Assembly (NCBI RefSeq): GCF_024172185.1
Contig: NZ_JAMZEC010000001.1
Location: forward strand, 1,240,001-1,304,000
DNA from: Nonomuraea roseoviolacea subsp. carminata
GTDB lineage: Bacteria > Actinomycetota > Actinomycetes > Streptosporangiales > Streptosporangiaceae
Reading direction: 5' to 3'
Length of the DNA: 64,000 nt
Shown: in pieces, positions 32,094 through 40,578 of the stretch
Numbering within the stretch: position 1 is the stretch's first letter
Layout of the letters: each line of letters begins with the position of its first letter
The notes under the pieces: model-generated
The model's database searches: none
What the model was told of the DNA's origin: nothing
What the model saw: only the letters and a program-made list of their open reading frames with translations
Position numbers and translations under genes: made by a program

Positions 32094-32511
32094 GGTCACC
32101 TCCTTGAGAAGCGTCACGCGAGCCGCCGCCCCGCGACTCGTCGCCCTGCGGGGAGCCGTCCTGCGGGGAGCCGTCCTGCGGGGAGCCGTCCTGCGGGGAG
32201 CCGTCCTGCGGGGAGCCGTCCTGCGGGGAGCCGTCCTGCGGGGAGCCGTCCTGCGGGGAGCCGTCCTGCGGGGAGTCGCCGAGTCGCATGCCGTCGGCGG
32301 CCGGGACCAGGCAGGCGCGCCGGTCCGGCACCCCGTCGATCGTGATCAGGCAGTCGAAGCAGACGCCGATGCCGCAGAACAGCCCGCGCGGCCGGCCCTC
32401 CTTGCGGGTGGTGCGCCAGTCGAGGATCCCCGCCGCGACCAGGGCGGCGCCGACGCTCTGGCCGGGCTCCGCGGTGACGGCGGCCCCTCGGAAGGTCATC
32501 CGGTACGTCAC
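32077..32511 (-). CDS. (2Fe-2S)-binding subunit with C-terminal GSPQD repeats
   Basis: A 144-residue small subunit (HcnA type). Residues 8-75 are a plant-type ferredoxin-like domain with cluster ligands C46, C51, C54 and C67 (LFCGIGVCFDC, RRAC). Normal members are about 85-110 residues; here the C-terminus is lengthened by nine SPQ-containing pentapeptides (consensus GSPQD) and then a Gly/Ser/Asp tail. The repeat is coded by a 15-bp tandem array and looks unstructured and acidic. GTG start overlaps the stop of the preceding flavoprotein gene. It should carry electrons between the two flavin subunits of the D-hydroxyproline dehydrogenase. Confidence 0.83.
   Translation of the reverse strand: MTYRMTFRGAAVTAEPGQSVGAALVAAGILDWRTTRKEGRPRGLFCGIGVCFDCLITIDGVPDRRACLVPAADGMRLGDSPQDGSPQDGSPQDGSPQDGSPQDGSPQDGSPQDGSPQDGSPQGDESRGGGSRDASQGGDRGADA
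32146..32280. repeat. 15-bp minisatellite, nine copies, inside a coding region
   Basis: CTGCGGGGAGCCGTC repeats head to tail with a strict 15-bp period; only the last unit deviates (GTCGC). It stays in frame and codes for GSPQD on the minus strand. Near-identity of all units points to recent expansion by slippage, so length should vary between strains. Confidence 0.95.
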
Positions 32512-33710
32512 CGGGGCACCTCCTCTGTGTCCGGACCGGCGTCCGGGAAGCGGTCGGGGGCGAACGGCTTGAGGTCGAGGTCGGGGGCGCGCCCCGTGAG
32601 GGCCTGCGCGACCAGCTTGCCGGTGCCGGCGGACAGCCCGATGCCGGCGCCCTCGTGGCCGCAGGCGTGCCACAGGCCGGGCGCGCGCGGGTCGGGCCCG
32701 ATGACGGGCAGGTGGTCCGGGCAGTACGGCCGGAAGCCGAGGTAGGTGCGCATGGCGCGGACCTCGCGCAGCATCGGGAACAGCGCGATCGCCTTGGCGG
32801 CGAGGGCGCTGATCGCCTCGACGGACACCGTGCGGTCGAAGCCGACGCGCTCCCGGGAGGCGCCGATGAGGATCGTGCCGCTGTCGGTGCCCTCGACCAC
32901 GGGTGAGGTCTGGAGGGCGGCGTCGGAGCTGGCCACGTCGCCCACGTACTCGGCGGCGTACACCTTGTGCCGGATCGTGCGAGGCGGCATGGGCTGGGTG
33001 ACCAGGATGAACCCGCGCCGGGGCAGCACGGGGACGCGCACGCCGGCCAGGCCGGCCACGGCGCCGGCCCACGTGCCGGCCGCGTTGAGCACGGCCCCGG
33101 AGGGGAGGTCGCCGCCGGTGGTGCGCACGCCGGTCACCCGGTCGCCGTCGCGCAGGAACCCCGTCACCTCGGTGCCGGTGCGCACCTCCGCCCCGAGGCC
33201 CCGGGCCAGGCGGAGCAGATGGGCCACCACCAGCATGGGCTGGACCTGGGCGTCCTGCGGGTAGAAGGCCGCCCCGGCGAGCTCCGGCGACAGGTGCGGC
33301 TCGTAGTCGCGCAGCTCGTCGCGCCCGACGTCGCGCACCTCGACGCCGTGCCGGCGCTGGTGGTCGCCGAGCCCGCGCAGCGCCGCCACGGTCGGCTCCG
33401 AGGCGGCGACGACCAGGCCGCCCTTGGCCTCGAACTCCCACAGCGCGGCGTGCTCGGCGAGGTCCTCGCGCCACACCCGCTGCGAGTACAGGGCCAGGTC
33501 GAGCTCGGGGCCGGCCTCCTTGTCGGAGACGAGCAGGTTGCCCTCCCCGGCGCTGGAGGTGCCCCCGGCGATGGCGCCGCGCTCGACGACGACCACCCGC
33601 AGCCCGGCGAGGGCGGCGAAGTAGGCGCTCGCCGCTCCGACCACGCCGGCGCCGACGACGACGAGGTCGGCGCCGGCGGAGTGCCCGGACCGCCCGGCCG
33701 CCGGGGTCAT
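32508..33710 (-). CDS. D-hydroxyproline dehydrogenase, DadA/HcnC-like FAD subunit
   Basis: A 400-residue DAO-type flavoenzyme. ADLVVVGAGVVGAASAYFAALAGLRVVVVERG is the FAD motif at about 14-44, GTSSAGEGNLLVSDKEAG the flavin-contact loop, and GLWHACGHEGAGIGLSAGTGKLVA the C-terminal FAD contact. This subunit holds the site that dehydrogenates cis-4-hydroxy-D-proline to pyrroline-4-hydroxy-2-carboxylate. ATG overlaps the GntR stop (ATGA), and its own stop overlaps the ferredoxin subunit start (GTGA). The trio resembles hydrogen cyanide synthase HcnABC, but the epimerase and deaminase next to it favour hydroxyproline. Confidence 0.86.
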   Translation of the reverse strand: MTPAAGRSGHSAGADLVVVGAGVVGAASAYFAALAGLRVVVVERGAIAGGTSSAGEGNLLVSDKEAGPELDLALYSQRVWREDLAEHAALWEFEAKGGLVVAASEPTVAALRGLGDHQRRHGVEVRDVGRDELRDYEPHLSPELAGAAFYPQDAQVQPMLVVAHLLRLARGLGAEVRTGTEVTGFLRDGDRVTGVRTTGGDLPSGAVLNAAGTWAGAVAGLAGVRVPVLPRRGFILVTQPMPPRTIRHKVYAAEYVGDVASSDAALQTSPVVEGTDSGTILIGASRERVGFDRTVSVEAISALAAKAIALFPMLREVRAMRTYLGFRPYCPDHLPVIGPDPRAPGLWHACGHEGAGIGLSAGTGKLVAQALTGRAPDLDLKPFAPDRFPDAGPDTEEVPR

Positions 33711-34390
33711 GTCGTCCCCTCGGAGCCGCCCGCCCACAGTCCGCGGACGTGGCCGATGTGGCGGTGCATCATCAGCTCGGCCCCGACCGGGTCGCGGGCC
33801 TGGATGAAGTCGAGCAGCTCGTGGTGCTCGGCGGCCGAGCGGCCCAGCCGGCCGCTCTGCAGCAGCGGGGTCAGGCCGAGCAGCCGGGTCCGCGAGCGCA
33901 GGCCGGACACGACCTCGACCAGCACCGGGTTGCCGCTGTAGCCGAGCAGGGTCAGGTGGAAGACGTGGTCCGCCTCGACGTAGCCGACCAGGTCGCCGCG
34001 CTCGGCGGCGTCCACGATGTCCTGGGCGAGCCCGCGCAGCGCGGGGAGGTCGTCGTCCGGGATGGCGCGCACGCTCTCCCGCACCGCCGGCGGCTCGATC
34101 AGCAGCCGTACGGCGGCCAGGTTGTCGAGGTCCTCCTCCGATACCTCCGTCACCCGGAATCCCTTGTTCGGCTGCGGGACGACCAGCCCCTCCTTGACGA
34201 GGTCGAGCATGGCCTCCCGCACGGGTGTGGCCGAGACGCCGAACTGCGTGCCGAGCGCCGGCGCCGAGTAGACGACGCCGGGCTCCAGCTCGCCGGAGAT
34301 GATCGCGGCGCGCAGCGCGGCCCGGATCCGGTCCCGGAGGTTCTCTCGGGGACCGACGCCGGGCAGCTCCGGGACCGGGGACAGGCTCAC
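33707..34390 (-). CDS. GntR/FadR-type transcriptional regulator
   Basis: A 227-residue regulator with winged helix-turn-helix at about 15-80 (ENLRDRIRAALRAAIISGEL, FGVSATPVREAMLDLVKEGLV) and an all-helical FCD ligand domain (metal-type His/Asp residues in EADHVFHLTLLGYSGNPVLVE and MMHRHIGHVRGLW). Such FCD proteins usually sense a carboxylic acid. It is embedded in the hydroxyproline genes, overlapping both neighbours (GTGA and ATGA), so it most likely represses this operon and is relieved by hydroxyproline or pyrroline-4-hydroxy-2-carboxylate. A possible target is the repeat upstream of the arabinofuranosidase gene. Confidence 0.85.
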   Translation of the reverse strand: MSLSPVPELPGVGPRENLRDRIRAALRAAIISGELEPGVVYSAPALGTQFGVSATPVREAMLDLVKEGLVVPQPNKGFRVTEVSEEDLDNLAAVRLLIEPPAVRESVRAIPDDDLPALRGLAQDIVDAAERGDLVGYVEADHVFHLTLLGYSGNPVLVEVVSGLRSRTRLLGLTPLLQSGRLGRSAAEHHELLDFIQARDPVGAELMMHRHIGHVRGLWAGGSEGTT

Positions 34391-35388
34391 AGCAGGAACC
34401 CCGCGGGGAACGGGTCGGAGGGGTCGAGGTGGAACTGCGAGGTGCCGGTGACCCAGGCGCGGCCGGTGATCGACGGCAGCACCGCGGGCAGACCGCCGAC
34501 CGTGGTCTCGCCGAGCAGCCGGCCGGTGAAGCGCGTGCCGATGAACGACTCGTTGACGAAGTCCTCGCCGATCGCCAGCTCGCCCCGCGCGTGGAGCTGC
34601 GCCATGCGGGCGCTGGTGCCGGTGCCGCACGGCGAGCGGTCGAACCAGCCGGGGTGGATCGCCATGGCGTGCCGGGACAGCTTCGCCGTGGAGCCGGGCG
34701 CCTTGAGGTAGACGTGGTGGCACCCGTTGATGTCGGCGCGCTCGGGGTGGACCGGGCGGTCGTGCTCGTTGACGGCGTCCATGACGGCGAGCCCGGCGGC
34801 CAGCAGGTCGCCCGCGCGCGAGCGGTCGAACGGCAGGCCGAGGTCCGCCAGCTCGACGACGGCGTAGAAGTTGCCGCCGAAGGCGAGGTCGTAGCCCACC
34901 TCGCCGTAGCCGGGGACCTCGACCTTGCGGTCCAGCGCGTACGAGAACGACGGCACGTTCTCGATGGTGACCGAGGTCGCCGCGCCGTCCTCGACCGCCA
35001 CGGACGCGACGACGAGCCCGGCCGGGGTGTCGAGCCTGATCGTGGTGACCGGCTCCACCACGGGCACCATGCCGGTCTCGACCAGGACGGTGGCGACGCC
35101 GATGGTGCCGTGCCCGCACATCGGCAGCAGCCCGGAGACCTCGATGAACAGCACGCCGTAGTCGGCGTCGGGGCGGGTGGGCGGCTGCAGGATCGCCCCG
35201 CTCATCGCGCCGTGGCCGCGCGGCTCGTACATGAGCAGCGTGCGCACGTCGTCGCTGTTGTCCATGAACCACTGCCGGCGCTCGGCCATGGTGGCGCCGG
35301 GGATCACGCCCACGCCGCCGACGATCACCCGGGTGGGCATGCCCTCCGTGTGGGAGTCGACGGCGTGGAAGGTGCGGCGGGATCTCAC
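34387..35388 (-). CDS. 4-hydroxyproline 2-epimerase
   Basis: A 333-residue proline racemase family enzyme. Both catalytic cysteines are kept: C91 in GLLPMCGHGTIGVAT and C254 in RSPCGTGTSARMAQL. The first Cys separates it from trans-3-hydroxyproline dehydratases, where it is Thr. It interconverts trans-4-hydroxy-L-proline and cis-4-hydroxy-D-proline by a two-base mechanism, the entry step of the pathway. The GTG overlaps the deaminase stop codon (GTGA). Neighbouring dehydrogenase and deaminase genes make the hydroxyproline assignment much more likely than proline racemase. Confidence 0.9.
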   Translation of the reverse strand: MRSRRTFHAVDSHTEGMPTRVIVGGVGVIPGATMAERRQWFMDNSDDVRTLLMYEPRGHGAMSGAILQPPTRPDADYGVLFIEVSGLLPMCGHGTIGVATVLVETGMVPVVEPVTTIRLDTPAGLVVASVAVEDGAATSVTIENVPSFSYALDRKVEVPGYGEVGYDLAFGGNFYAVVELADLGLPFDRSRAGDLLAAGLAVMDAVNEHDRPVHPERADINGCHHVYLKAPGSTAKLSRHAMAIHPGWFDRSPCGTGTSARMAQLHARGELAIGEDFVNESFIGTRFTGRLLGETTVGGLPAVLPSITGRAWVTGTSQFHLDPSDPFPAGFLL

Positions 35389-36290
35389 TTGTAGCCCTTG
35401 CGGATGACCGCCTCGGTGTCGGCGGTGATGCGGGCGGTCAGCTCGGGCGACAGCGGCAGGCGCGGCGGCCGGCAGACGCCGCCCTTGAGCCCGGCGAGGT
35501 CCATCGACAGCTTGATCGACTGGACGAACTCGGTCTTGGAGTCCCAGCGCAGCAGCGGGTGCAGGTCGCGGTAGATCCGCCCGGCCTCGGCCAGGTCGGC
35601 GGGGTCGCCGGAGGTGGCCAGCCGGTAGAGGCGGACCGTGGCCTCGGGGATCATGTTCGGGTAGCCGGCGATCCAGCCGACCGCCCCGGCGATGCCCAGT
35701 TCGAGCAGCACGTCGTCGGCGCCGACGAGCAGGTCCAGGCCGGGCGCGAGCTCGGCGATCTGGTAGGCCCTGCGCACGTCGCCGGTGAACTCCTTGACCG
35801 CGACGATCAGGCCCTCGTGGAACAGCTCGGCCAGCAGGTCGGGGGCCAGGTCGACCTTGGTGTCGATGGGGTTGTTGTAGGCGACGACGGGCAGCCCGGC
35901 CTTGGCGACCTCGCGGTAGTGGTGGACCACGGCCTCGCGCTCGGCCCGGTAGGCGTTCGGCGGGAGCAGGAGCACGGAGGTGGCCCCGGCCTCGGCCGCC
36001 TGCTCGGCCCAGCGGCGGGCCTCCAGCGCGCCGTACGCGGCGACGCCCGGCATGACGCCGAACCCGGCGGGGGCGGCCTGGACGGCGGTCTCGACGACGC
36101 GGGCCCGCTCCTCGGCGGTGAGGGTCTGGTACTCGCCGAGCGACCCGTTGGGCGTCACGCCGTCGCAGCCGCCGGCGGCGAGGAAGCGCACGTGGTCGGC
36201 GAACGCGTCGTAGTCGACGGACAAATCGTCGGTGAAGGGCAGGGCCGACGCGACGTGGATGCCGCGCCAGGGCGTGGCGGCGGTGGTCAT
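35385..36290 (-). CDS. Pyrroline-4-hydroxy-2-carboxylate deaminase (DapA family)
   Basis: A 301-residue TIM-barrel aldolase-family enzyme. The Schiff-base Lys is K166 in LIVAVKEFTGD and the partner Tyr Y138 in VVAYNNP; GVTPNGSLGEYQTLTAEER is the substrate carboxylate loop. It matches the DapA-like enzyme that deaminates and dehydrates pyrroline-4-hydroxy-2-carboxylate to 2,5-dioxopentanoate, between the D-hydroxyproline dehydrogenase and semialdehyde dehydrogenase steps. GAGGAGA ribosome binding site. It starts 35 bp after the Xaa-Pro peptidase gene. A lysine-biosynthesis DapA role is unlikely in this setting. Confidence 0.88.
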   Translation of the reverse strand: MTTAATPWRGIHVASALPFTDDLSVDYDAFADHVRFLAAGGCDGVTPNGSLGEYQTLTAEERARVVETAVQAAPAGFGVMPGVAAYGALEARRWAEQAAEAGATSVLLLPPNAYRAEREAVVHHYREVAKAGLPVVAYNNPIDTKVDLAPDLLAELFHEGLIVAVKEFTGDVRRAYQIAELAPGLDLLVGADDVLLELGIAGAVGWIAGYPNMIPEATVRLYRLATSGDPADLAEAGRIYRDLHPLLRWDSKTEFVQSIKLSMDLAGLKGGVCRPPRLPLSPELTARITADTEAVIRKGYK

Positions 36291-36325
36291 GCTGAGGTCT
36301 CCTCTGTCGGGGGATTCCGAGATTA

Positions 36326-37678
36326 TCAGTGCAATGTCACATTTTCTACCACGGCCGCCATCCATTTCTCCAGCTCACCGGCGGCGAGGGGCAGCGCGCC
36401 TGACAACACCTCGGCGCCCGTCTCCGTCACCAGGAGGTCGTCCTCGATGCGCACGCCGATGCCGCGCAGCTCGGGCGGCACGGTCAGGTCGTGGGCGTGG
36501 AAGTACAGCCCCGGCTCGACGGTGAGGACCATGCCGGGGGCCATGGCCGCGTCCTGGTAGGCCTCGGGGGTGGAGCGGGCGCAGTCGTGGACGTCGAGGC
36601 CGAGGTGGTGGCCGATGCCGCACACCAGGTAGCGGCGGTGGTGCTGGCCGGTGTCGGACAGCGCCTCGTCCACGGAGACGGGCAGCAGCCCCCAGTCGGC
36701 CAGGCCGTGCGCGATGACCTCCATGGCGGCGTGGTGGAAGTCGGTGAAGCGGCGGCCGGGGGCCACGGCCGCGAGCCCGGCGCGGTGCGCCCGCTCCACG
36801 AGGTCGTGCACCTGCCGCTGGACCGGGGAGAACGTCCCGGAGGCCGGGAAGGTCCTGGTCACGTCGGCGGTGTAGTAGGAGGTGGTCTCCACGCCCATGT
36901 CGAGCAGCAGCAGCTCGTCGGGCAGCACGGGGCCGTCGCAGCGCACCCAGTGCAGGGTGGGCGCGTGCCGGCCGCTGCCGACGATGGTGGCGTAGCCGGG
37001 GCCGTTGCCGTAGGCGCGGGCGTGACGGTCGAAGGTGCCCTGAAGCCACCGCTCGCCGGGCCCCGCCACGGCCGCGGGAATCTCGCGGATGACGGCGGCG
37101 AACCCCTCGACCGTGCGATCCACCGCCTCGCGGAGCTGCCCGACCTCCCACTCGTCCTTGTACATGCGCAGCTCGGCCAGCGTGCGGCCGGTCTCCTCGT
37201 CCAGGCCCGCCGGGTCCAGGCCGAGCTCCGCGAGCTCGGCCAGCGGCCGGACCGGGACGCCGAGGGCCCGCGCCCAGTCGTCGAGGCCCGGCGCGGCCCC
37301 GACCCACAGCTCGCCGTACCTGGCGTCGGTGAAGAACGCCGGGTCGCCCGGGTAGGCGGGCGGCGGCAGGTAGAGGGTGGCGTCGGCGCCGCGCAGCACC
37401 ACCACGGCGTTCTCGACCGGGCAGCCGGTCAGCCAGAAGAAGTCGCTGTCCGGCCGGAAGTCGTAGGCCGTGTCGTTGCTGCGGACGGGCGCCTCGCCCG
37501 CGCCCAGCACGAGGGTCCGGCCGGGCAGCGCCTCGGCCAGCCTGGCCCGGTGCTCGGCCGCGGCCCGGGCGGCGCCCGGGACGACCGGCGGGGTCCGGTC
37601 GGGGGTGCCCCAGCCGGTGTCCATGTACGCGGTGAACGCGGGGACCTCGGAAAGCTTCGGGGGCCTGCCGTCACGCAT
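36326..37678 (-). CDS. Xaa-Pro aminopeptidase (M24B, aminopeptidase P)
   Basis: A 450-residue dinuclear metallopeptidase with an N-terminal AMP_N domain (about 30-170; VLGAGEAPVRSNDTAYDFRPDSDFFWLTG) and a pita-bread catalytic domain. Metal ligands are visible as the two Asp of LLLLDMGVETTSYYTADVTRTFP, His in CGIGHHLGLDVHD, Glu in LTVEPGLYF and Glu in VRIEDDLLV. It removes the N-terminal residue preceding proline or hydroxyproline. No signal peptide, so it acts on imported peptides. Its first 8 bp overlap the end of the proline iminopeptidase gene, and the hydroxyproline enzymes follow, giving it a clear role in releasing imino acids. Confidence 0.88.
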   Translation of the reverse strand: MRDGRPPKLSEVPAFTAYMDTGWGTPDRTPPVVPGAARAAAEHRARLAEALPGRTLVLGAGEAPVRSNDTAYDFRPDSDFFWLTGCPVENAVVVLRGADATLYLPPPAYPGDPAFFTDARYGELWVGAAPGLDDWARALGVPVRPLAELAELGLDPAGLDEETGRTLAELRMYKDEWEVGQLREAVDRTVEGFAAVIREIPAAVAGPGERWLQGTFDRHARAYGNGPGYATIVGSGRHAPTLHWVRCDGPVLPDELLLLDMGVETTSYYTADVTRTFPASGTFSPVQRQVHDLVERAHRAGLAAVAPGRRFTDFHHAAMEVIAHGLADWGLLPVSVDEALSDTGQHHRRYLVCGIGHHLGLDVHDCARSTPEAYQDAAMAPGMVLTVEPGLYFHAHDLTVPPELRGIGVRIEDDLLVTETGAEVLSGALPLAAGELEKWMAAVVENVTLH

Positions 37679-38963
37679 CGGTGATCTCTCCTCCCATGTC
37701 GCGGATCATCTCGCCCAGCCGGTCGAAGACGCGGGGGTCGGAGATGCCGTCGTGTTCGTACTCGTTGGTGATCCAGCAGCGGGTGTTGCCGGTCCGGGAG
37801 GCCGTGTCCAGTTGCAGGCCGGCGTCCACGAACATGTCGTCGTGGTAGACGGCCGCGGCGACCGGCACCTCGTTGGCGGCCAGCCGGTCGGGGTCGTACA
37901 GCGGCGGCCACTCCTCGCGGGCGGCCATCACCTCGGCCGCGCCCCGGAACGGGCGCAGCTCGGCGATCTCCTCGAACATCCAGGGGTAGATCATCTCGCC
38001 GGTGAACAGCAGCGGCCTGGCGTCCTCGGCGAAGGCCGGGTGCCGGGGCCGCTCGGCCTGCGCGGCCCACGCGGTCGCGCCCGGGCCGTGCCCGTAGATG
38101 CTCTCCTGCAGCGCCGCGAACAGCGGGTTGTCGCTGTAGGAGGTGCGCGCCAGCACCTGGTGCAGGAACGTCGCCGACAGCTCGCCGCCGTTGAACGCCT
38201 CGTCGAGCAGGTAGTGCAGGCGCTCGTAGCCGGGCTTCATGCCGAGGTCGATGCCGAGCGACTGGAAGCGCCGCACGGTGAGCGCGTCGCCGTCGGGGAG
38301 CCGCACGTCGCCGGCCGCGAGCCGGTCGGCGACGCGGCCGGCGAGTTCGACGTGCTGCGGGTAGCGCCGGTAGAACTCCCTGTTCTTGGCCTCGACCCGG
38401 GGATAGGTCCGCCGGTACACCTCGGCCGCCGACGGGTCGAGCCCGGGCAGCCCGCCCGTGACGCGGCAGGAGCGCAGGGCCTCCGGCGCGGCCGACAGGT
38501 ACGTCAGCGTGAGGAAGCCGCCGTACGACTGGCCGATCGTGCTCCAGCGCCGGCCGCCGTAGACGCTCCCGCGCACGTGCTCGTGGTCGGCCACGATGGA
38601 GTCGGCGCGGAAGCAGGCGAGGAAGTCCGCGCCCTCCTCGGCGGTGGCGAACGCGCTCATGCGGCGGCCGTCGACGCGGGTGCTGCGGCCGGTGCCGCGC
38701 TGGTCCATCATGACGACCCGGTGCGTCTTCAGCGCCTGGCCGATCCACCCGTCGGGGGCGAGCGGGCGCGGGCCCTTCCCGCCCGGGCCGCCCTGCAGGT
38801 AGACCAGGCACGGCAGGTCCTCGCGGGCGCGGGCGGGATCGGTGATCTCGCGGAAGAAGACCTGGATCTCGCCGCGACCGGGGTCGGACCAGTCGAGCGG
38901 CACGGGGACGACGTGCTCGCGCACGTGCATGCCGGGGATGGTGTACGTCGCGGTGATGCTCAC
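37671..38963 (-). CDS. Proline iminopeptidase (S33 alpha/beta hydrolase)
   Basis: A 430-residue peptidase. Oxyanion loop LQGGPGGKGPRP (HGGPG type), MMDQRGTGRST, nucleophile Ser in GQSYGGFLTLTY and a C-terminal His in NEYEHDGI are those of the S33 prolyl aminopeptidases; the length and large cap fit the Propionibacterium/Streptomyces type. It frees N-terminal proline or hydroxyproline from peptides. The GTG at 38963 overlaps the ABC ATPase stop (GTGA). Cytoplasmic. Paired with the Xaa-Pro peptidase it would dismantle Pro/Hyp-rich peptides brought in by the adjacent importer. Confidence 0.86.
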   Translation of the reverse strand: MSITATYTIPGMHVREHVVPVPLDWSDPGRGEIQVFFREITDPARAREDLPCLVYLQGGPGGKGPRPLAPDGWIGQALKTHRVVMMDQRGTGRSTRVDGRRMSAFATAEEGADFLACFRADSIVADHEHVRGSVYGGRRWSTIGQSYGGFLTLTYLSAAPEALRSCRVTGGLPGLDPSAAEVYRRTYPRVEAKNREFYRRYPQHVELAGRVADRLAAGDVRLPDGDALTVRRFQSLGIDLGMKPGYERLHYLLDEAFNGGELSATFLHQVLARTSYSDNPLFAALQESIYGHGPGATAWAAQAERPRHPAFAEDARPLLFTGEMIYPWMFEEIAELRPFRGAAEVMAAREEWPPLYDPDRLAANEVPVAAAVYHDDMFVDAGLQLDTASRTGNTRCWITNEYEHDGISDPRVFDRLGEMIRDMGGEITDA

Positions 38964-39781
38964 CGGGCGGCCCTCCTTCTGCGGTCCCATTCGGGGTTGA
39001 TGCGGGGGATCGCGGCCAGCAGCGTCCTGGTGTAGGGGTCCTCCGGGGCCTTGAAGACCTCGTCGCACGGTCCCTGCTCCACGATCCTGCCCTTGTTCAT
39101 GACGGCGACCCGCTGGGCGAGCTGCCGGACCACGGCCAGGTCGTGGGCGATGAAGATGTAGCTGAAGCCGCTCTCCCGCTGGAGCCGGCGCAGCAGCTCG
39201 ATGATCTGCGCCTGGACGGAGACGTCGAGCGCCGAGACGGCCTCGTCGCAGATCACCAGCTTGGGGTCGACGGCCAGGGCGCGGGCGATGCCGATGCGCT
39301 GCGCCTGCCCGCCGGAGAACTGCGCCGGGTAGCGGTGCGCGTGGTCGGGGTTGAGGCCGACCCGTTCCATCAGCTCGCGGGTGTACGCCCGGCGGCCGCC
39401 CTTCGGCGCGATGCCCTGGTAGTCCAGCGGCGCCATGAGGATGCGCTCGACGGTGTGCCGCGGGTTGAGCGAGGAGAACGGGTCCTGGAAGACGACCTGC
39501 ACCTTGGCGCGGTAGCGGGCGAGCCGGGCACCGGCGGCGTGCGTGATGTCCTCGCCGTCGAACTCCAGGGTGCCGGAGGTCGGCTCCATGAGCCTGGCGA
39601 CGATGCGCGCGCTGGTGGACTTGCCGCACCCGGACTCGCCCACGACGGCCAGCGTCTCGCCGAGCCGCACGTCGAAGCTGACGCCGTCCACCGCGGTGAA
39701 CTCGTTCCTGCGCCGGTACGGCCCGCGCGTGGTGAACCGCTTGGTCAGGTCGCGCACGCGCAGCAGGACGTCGTCACTCAC
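38960..39781 (-). CDS. Oligopeptide ABC transporter ATPase (DppF/OppF type)
   Basis: A 273-residue ATPase with Walker [11 protein letters not shown]-loop [13 protein letters not shown], signature [15 protein letters not shown], Walker [13 protein letters not shown] and switch His in [13 protein letters not shown]. The C-terminal extension [24 protein letters not shown] is the oligopeptide-type domain. GTG start overlapping the stop of the previous ATPase gene. Forms the nucleotide-binding heterodimer with the gene at 39778-40578. Confidence 0.9.
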   Translation of the reverse strand: MSDDVLLRVRDLTKRFTTRGPYRRRNEFTAVDGVSFDVRLGETLAVVGESGCGKSTSARIVARLMEPTSGTLEFDGEDITHAAGARLARYRAKVQVVFQDPFSSLNPRHTVERILMAPLDYQGIAPKGGRRAYTRELMERVGLNPDHAHRYPAQFSGGQAQRIGIARALAVDPKLVICDEAVSALDVSVQAQIIELLRRLQRESGFSYIFIAHDLAVVRQLAQRVAVMNKGRIVEQGPCDEVFKAPEDPYTRTLLAAIPRINPEWDRRRRAAR

Positions 39782-40578
39782 AGGACCACCTCGTCGTCGA
39801 TGCGCGGGATGCTCTCCAGCAGCATCCGCGTGTAGTCGTGGCGCGGGGCGGCGAAGACCTGCTCGGCCTCGCCGTACTCGACCTGCTCGCCGCGGCACAT
39901 GACGAGCACGCGGGTGGCGATCGAGCTGATCACCGCCAGGTCGTGGGTGACGAACACCATGCCGGTGCCGCTGTCGCGCTGCAGGCCGGCCAGCAGGGTG
40001 AGGATCTGCGCCTGCACGGTCACGTCCAGGGCGGTGGTCGGCTCGTCGGCGATGAGCAGCGCCGGCGAGCACACCAGCGCCATCGCGATCATGACGCGCT
40101 GCCGCTGGCCGCCGGAGAACTGGTGGGGGTAGTAGCCGGCCCGCCGCTCGGGCTCGGGGATGCCGACCTGCGTCAGCGCCTCGACCACGACCCGGCGGGC
40201 CTCCTTGCGCGAGCACCGGCGGTGGGCCCGGTACATCTCCTCGATCTGCAGGCCGACCGTGTAGTACGGGTTCAGCGACGACAGCGGGTCCTGGAAGATC
40301 ATCGAAGCCTGCTCGCCCCGGACCCGGCGCAGCTCCCGGTCCGGACGGCCGAGCAGCTCGACGCCGTCCAGCCGGATGCTGCCCTTCGTCGTGGCGCCGG
40401 GCGGCAGCAGGCCCATGACGGCCAGGCTGGTCATCGACTTGCCGGAGCCGGACTCGCCGACGATGCCGACGGTCTCGTTGCGTCCCACCGTGAACGACAC
40501 GTCCTTGACCACGTCCACGGGGCCGCGGGTGGTCGGGAAGGTGACCGTGAGGTCCTCCACGACGAGCAGCTCGCTCAT
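39778..40578 (-). CDS. Oligopeptide ABC transporter ATPase (DppD/OppD type)
   Basis: A 266-residue ATPase: Walker [10 protein letters not shown] (the usual S/T followed by Met), Q-loop [14 protein letters not shown], signature [15 protein letters not shown], Walker [13 protein letters not shown], switch His in [10 protein letters not shown]. The C-terminus [20 protein letters not shown] is the DppD-type tail. ATG overlaps the stop of the permease gene (ATGA). Energises import together with the DppF-type ATPase. Confidence 0.9.
   Translation of the reverse strand: MSELLVVEDLTVTFPTTRGPVDVVKDVSFTVGRNETVGIVGESGSGKSMTSLAVMGLLPPGATTKGSIRLDGVELLGRPDRELRRVRGEQASMIFQDPLSSLNPYYTVGLQIEEMYRAHRRCSRKEARRVVVEALTQVGIPEPERRAGYYPHQFSGGQRQRVMIAMALVCSPALLIADEPTTALDVTVQAQILTLLAGLQRDSGTGMVFVTHDLAVISSIATRVLVMCRGEQVEYGEAEQVFAAPRHDYTRMLLESIPRIDDEVVL

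Noticed and set aside
32146..32280. Regular short repeats that could suggest a CRISPR array
   Set aside because: The 15-bp units abut with no spacers, stay in frame within the iron-sulfur subunit and encode GSPQD; no cas gene is nearby.
34387..35388. Proline racemase or trans-3-hydroxyproline dehydratase
   Set aside because: Both Cys (C91, C254) are present, excluding the dehydratase, and the surrounding D-hydroxyproline dehydrogenase, deaminase and semialdehyde dehydrogenase favour 4-hydroxyproline epimerase over proline racemase.
35385..36290. DapA of lysine biosynthesis
   Set aside because: Located inside the hydroxyproline operon with translational coupling to the epimerase; no other lysine gene is near.
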